Below are positions 61,149 through 64,000 of a stretch of 64,000 nucleotides of DNA, piece after piece (the stretch's first letter is position 1; the number at the start of each line of letters is the position of its first letter). Below the pieces are notes generated by a model, which did not search any database, was not told where the DNA came from, and saw only the letters and a program-made list of their open reading frames with translations. The DNA is taken from contig JAJCXO010000208.1 of assembly GCA_029263395.1 (NCBI GenBank), forward strand, positions 1 through 64,000. The letters run 5' to 3'. Made by a program: the position numbers and the translations under genes. Source of the DNA: Acidobacteriota bacterium (GTDB taxonomy: Bacteria; Acidobacteriota; Thermoanaerobaculia; Multivoradales; J023).

Positions 61149-62492
61149 TTGAGCGACGGACAACACTACCGTGACCATCTGGAGACTCTGGATCGCTATT
61201 TAGGAGAGGCCCTCGACCATGCCGGTCGCAAGGGGACAAGGTTCGAGGGTGTGCTGTTCCATGCTGGGAGCCTGGAGACCTACCACCAGGACGACCGCGT
61301 GGTCATTTTCCAGCCGACGGCTCATTTCCGCCGTTGGGTACCAGCTCTCGACGGTCCGGAACATGCTGTCCTGGCGCGTCCCGGGCGCAAACCGAAAGTC
61401 CTTCGGGTGACGCCCCAGGACTACTGGTACGACACGTCGCCCGCGCCGACGTCCTATTGGGAATCGTTGGTCGAATTGGTGGAGGTCGAGAGTTTCGATC
61501 AAGTGGTCGGGGAGATCGGCTCTGTTGAGCGTTTCGCCTATGCTGGTAGCAACCCTGAAGCAGCACGGCGGGCTGGCTTTGGCACGGAGCAGATCGAGCC
61601 CGATGCCCTGATGGCTCCACTCGATTGGTATCGCGCCTACAAAACCGAACATGAGATTGCCCTCACCCGGCGGGCTGCGGAAAGCGCGGCTATCGGTCAC
61701 CAACGGGCACGTGAGGTTTTTGCGGCGGGTGGATCCGAGCGCGATATCCACTTTGCCTACCTTGCGGCTTCGGATCGTCTCGAATGGGAGATCCCCTACG
61801 AAACGATTGTTGCCCTCAACGAGAAGGGTGCCATCCTGCACTATCAGCTCAAGCGTGGTGCTGAAGTCGGGCCAGGGAAGTCTCTGCTGCTGGACGCTGG
61901 TTCGTCCTACCAAGGTTATGCCGCAGACGTCACCCGCACCTGGGCGAGCGACGATGCGCATCCGGTGTTTCGGGAGCTTGTGCGAGGGGTCGACGCTTTC
62001 GAACGGGATCTGGTGGCGATGGTCACTTCCGGGCGACCCTATCTCGAGATTCATATCGAGACACATCGCTCCACCGCACGTTTACTGTCCGAGACCGGGG
62101 TCGTCAAAGTGGGTCCAGAGGAAGCCTTCGACTGCGGTGTCACCCGGACGTTTCTGCCCCACGGTGTTGGACACCAAATGGGCCTGCAGGTGCATGATGT
62201 GGGTGGCCACCAAGCTGGGCCGGAGGGTGGTTCTGTGCCCCCGCCCGAGGATTATCCCTTTCTGCGCAACACTCGCATTCTCGAGCCGGGTCACCTGGTG
62301 ACGATTGAACCGGGGATCTATTTCAACCCGACCTTGCTGTATCCCCTGCGTCATGAAGAGAACGGCAAACGGGTGGATTGGGATCTCGTAGAACAGCTGA
62401 TGTTGCACGGTGGGGTGCGCATCGAGGACAACATCGTTTGTCGCGAGACCGGGCCCGAGGATCTGACCCGCGATCTGATCCCAGGTCCCTGA
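61149..62492 (+). CDS. pepQ: Xaa-Pro dipeptidase
   Basis: It starts with TTG at 61149 after GAGGAG. The 447-residue protein has an N-terminal PepQ domain and a pita-bread metallopeptidase domain: Asp ligands in LLLDAGSSYQGYAADVTRT, His in HGVGHQMGLQVHD, and Glu in TIEPGIYF and RIEDNIV. This is the full two-metal site. It cleaves Xaa-Pro dipeptides in the cytoplasm. It is followed by an intrinsic terminator. Confidence 0.9.
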   Translation: MSDGQHYRDHLETLDRYLGEALDHAGRKGTRFEGVLFHAGSLETYHQDDRVVIFQPTAHFRRWVPALDGPEHAVLARPGRKPKVLRVTPQDYWYDTSPAPTSYWESLVELVEVESFDQVVGEIGSVERFAYAGSNPEAARRAGFGTEQIEPDALMAPLDWYRAYKTEHEIALTRRAAESAAIGHQRAREVFAAGGSERDIHFAYLAASDRLEWEIPYETIVALNEKGAILHYQLKRGAEVGPGKSLLLDAGSSYQGYAADVTRTWASDDAHPVFRELVRGVDAFERDLVAMVTSGRPYLEIHIETHRSTARLLSETGVVKVGPEEAFDCGVTRTFLPHGVGHQMGLQVHDVGGHQAGPEGGSVPPPEDYPFLRNTRILEPGHLVTIEPGIYFNPTLLYPLRHEENGKRVDWDLVEQLMLHGGVRIEDNIVCRETGPEDLTRDLIPGP

Positions 62493-62528
62493 TCCTCAGC
62501 GCTTGATGTCTTCAGGCACCGTCTTCAG

Positions 62529-62553
62529 GCACCGCCAAGGGCGGTGCTTGTTT
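62529..62553 (+). terminator. Intrinsic terminator after pepQ
   Basis: A perfect 8-bp stem GCACCGCC-AAG-GGCGGTGC is followed by TTGTTTG. A 13-bp direct repeat (gtcttcaggcacc, twice) lies just before it. Confidence 0.8.
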
Positions 62554-62569
62554 GTATAGTGCGCTACGG

Positions 62570-63757
62570 TTAAGAGATCACACCGTGTTTGCGGCCGACT
62601 TTGACAAAAGCTTCAACGGCTTGCTCGAGATGTTGACGGCTGTGACCGGCGGACACTTGGACGCGGATGCGTGCCTTACCTGTGGGTACCACTGGAAAAG
62701 AGAAGCCGATCACGTAGATACCTTCGTCGAGCATGTCGGCTGCCATATCCTTCGCGAGCCGCGCGTCGCCCAGCATGATTGGGACAATTGGATGCTCACC
62801 AGGAGTGATATCGAACCCAGCGTCGGTTATGGCGCGGCGGAAGTATTCGGTATTGGCGACCAACTGGTTGCGCAAGTCGGTGGTCTCGCTCAGGATCTCG
62901 AGGCAGGCGATCGAGGCGCAGGTGATGGCTGGCGCCAAGGTGTTCGAGAATAGGTAGGGTCGTGAACGTTGACGCAAGACGTCGATGATCTCTTGGCGGC
63001 CGGTGGTGAAGCCGCCGGAGGCACCACCGAGAGCCTTGCCGAGGGTGGACGTGATGATGTCGACTCGGCCCTCGACGCCGCAGTGTTCCGGGGTGCCACG
63101 GCCGGTGGCTCCGAAAAACCCGGTGGCATGGCACTCGTCGATCATGACCAAGGCTTCGTAGCGATCGGCCAGGTCGCAGATCTCGGACAGCTTCGCAATA
63201 TCGCCATCCATCGAGAACACACCATCGGTGGCGATCAGTCGGGTGCGGGCGTCTTGCGTCTGCTTCAGGATGCTCTCGAGCTGATCCATGTCGGCGTGGG
63301 CATAACGGTGGCGTTGGGCTTTCGACAGCCGGATGCCATCGATGATCGAAGCGTGGTTCAACGCATCCGAGATGATGGCGTCTTCACCGCCCAGTATGGT
63401 CTCGAAGAGGCCACCGTTGGCGTCGAAGCAAGCGGCATACAAGATCGTGTCTTCGGTGCCGAGGAACGATGATATTGCTGCTTCGAGCTGCTTGTGGATG
63501 GTCTGCGTACCGCAGATGAAGCGCACGCTGGACAAGCCGAGCCCCCAGGTCTCGAGGCCCTCTTGGGCTGCCTTGATCAAGCGTCGATCATTGGCTAGAC
63601 CGAGGTAGTTGTTGGCGCAGAAATTGAGGACTTCCTGCCCACCGACCGAAATTTTGGCCGATTGGTCGGTCTCGATCACTCGCTCGTCTTTGCGCAGGCC
63701 GGCCGCGTCGATCTCGTCGAGGGTCGCTTGCAGGCGTTGTTGAACGTCACCGTACAT
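62570..63757 (-). CDS. kbl: Glycine C-acetyltransferase (2-amino-3-ketobutyrate CoA ligase)
   Basis: The start is placed at ATG 63757 after GGAGAC; the longer frame overlaps the upstream tdh gene. The 395-residue PLP enzyme has [27 protein letters not shown] and the Schiff-base Lys241 in STLGKALGG. It converts 2-amino-3-ketobutyrate plus CoA to glycine and acetyl-CoA. It is downstream of tdh, the usual threonine degradation pair. Confidence 0.95.
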   Translation of the reverse strand: MYGDVQQRLQATLDEIDAAGLRKDERVIETDQSAKISVGGQEVLNFCANNYLGLANDRRLIKAAQEGLETWGLGLSSVRFICGTQTIHKQLEAAISSFLGTEDTILYAACFDANGGLFETILGGEDAIISDALNHASIIDGIRLSKAQRHRYAHADMDQLESILKQTQDARTRLIATDGVFSMDGDIAKLSEICDLADRYEALVMIDECHATGFFGATGRGTPEHCGVEGRVDIITSTLGKALGGASGGFTTGRQEIIDVLRQRSRPYLFSNTLAPAITCASIACLEILSETTDLRNQLVANTEYFRRAITDAGFDITPGEHPIVPIMLGDARLAKDMAADMLDEGIYVIGFSFPVVPTGKARIRVQVSAGHSRQHLEQAVEAFVKVGRKHGVIS

Positions 63758-63807
63758 GATTGGGTCTCCGCTGAAGGTACTCGAGCGCCGCCGGTAAGCG
63801 GCTTGGC

Positions 63808-64000
63808 TCATGTGTAGCGTTGCCGGATATTGGGAAGGAGATAATCCTCGATCGCTTGGGTCAGGTTGTATCGTGGTCTGAATCCCCATTCCTGTCGCGC
63901 TAGTGTGTCATCGACGTCTTCGGGCCAGGAGTCGACAATCGCTTGGCGTTTGGTGTCCGACTCGAAGTTGATGTCGGCGTCGGGGAAGATACCGCGGACC
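63808..64000 (-). CDS. tdh: SDR-type L-threonine 3-dehydrogenase, C-terminal part (partial)
   Basis: The frame is open from the window edge to the TGA at 63808: [26 protein letters not shown], matching the conserved C-terminus of NAD-dependent epimerase-type threonine dehydrogenases. It oxidises threonine to the substrate of kbl, 50 bases downstream. The N-terminus lies outside. Confidence 0.8.
   Translation of the reverse strand, partial: VRGIFPDADINFESDTKRQAIVDSWPEDVDDTLARQEWGFRPRYNLTQAIEDYLLPNIRQRYT

Noticed and set aside
61200-62066. 288-codon frame antisense to pepQ
   Set aside because: pepQ has all metal ligands on the plus strand; the antisense product has no recognisable features.

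Overview
The window looks like a chromosomal segment of a moderately GC-rich, Gram-negative, free-living bacterium. Outer-membrane beta-barrel, lipoprotein and periplasmic proteins are frequent. The mix of Ser/Thr kinase-TPR proteins, CHAT/caspase-like proteases, kbl-tdh, Cu/Zn SodC and DUF4920/DUF3565 proteins suggests Acidobacteriota (Thermoanaerobaculia-like). That assignment is inference from gene style; no rRNA marker is present.

Region 1 (1-32.1 kb) is a dense block of exported protease-like proteins. It holds three caspase-like (C14) proteins (1479-3503, 3743-6079, 28308-29540), four long CHAT-domain proteins (6303-9188, 9294-12755, 12787-16488, 25116-28196) and two NlpC/P60-type proteins, one cut by the window edge and one apparently dead. 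It also holds a FadL/PorV-like outer-membrane protein, a TPR/proline-rich protein, a SHOCT protein and a CsgG/FlgO-like protein. In its middle is a four-gene operon: ABC ATPase, vWA protein, FtsX-type permease and an FGE-sulfatase-like protein (19113-25100). Nearly every member has a signal peptide or lipobox, so the network appears to act in the envelope rather than the cytoplasm. This is the best candidate for a new system.

Region 2 (32.1-39.5 kb) is a mobile-element and defence-gene graveyard. A decayed DDE transposase gene (minus strand, 35849 to about 32960) is split by a roughly 1.8-kb IS21-like element with recognisable terminal inverted repeats (33621-35438). Next come the 3' half of a tRNA-Phe, a truncated ORF, an astacin-like metalloprotease, a 43-bp tandem repeat array, and a collapsed type I restriction operon (hsdM head, hsdS tail, truncated rhuM).

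Region 3 (39.7-48.6 kb) holds a TPR/HTH-like regulator candidate, two unrecognised genes ending at a strong terminator, a membrane protein plus an atypical SDR, and an unusual fusion of a RiPP E1-like/leader-binding module to a flavin-dependent halogenase. An Asp-nucleophile alpha/beta hydrolase is divergent from the fusion.

Region 4 (48.6-64 kb) is ordinary chromosome: a Ser/Thr kinase with TPRs, a TPR protein, an alanine-dehydrogenase-like protein with tyrS, a GH113-like hydrolase, DUF3565, DUF4920, sodC, hydrolase, peptidase MA, pepQ, and kbl-tdh at the edge. Many intergenic gaps carry short perfect tandem duplications (13-20 bp), and one roughly 200-bp repeat occurs twice (48393 and 55720).
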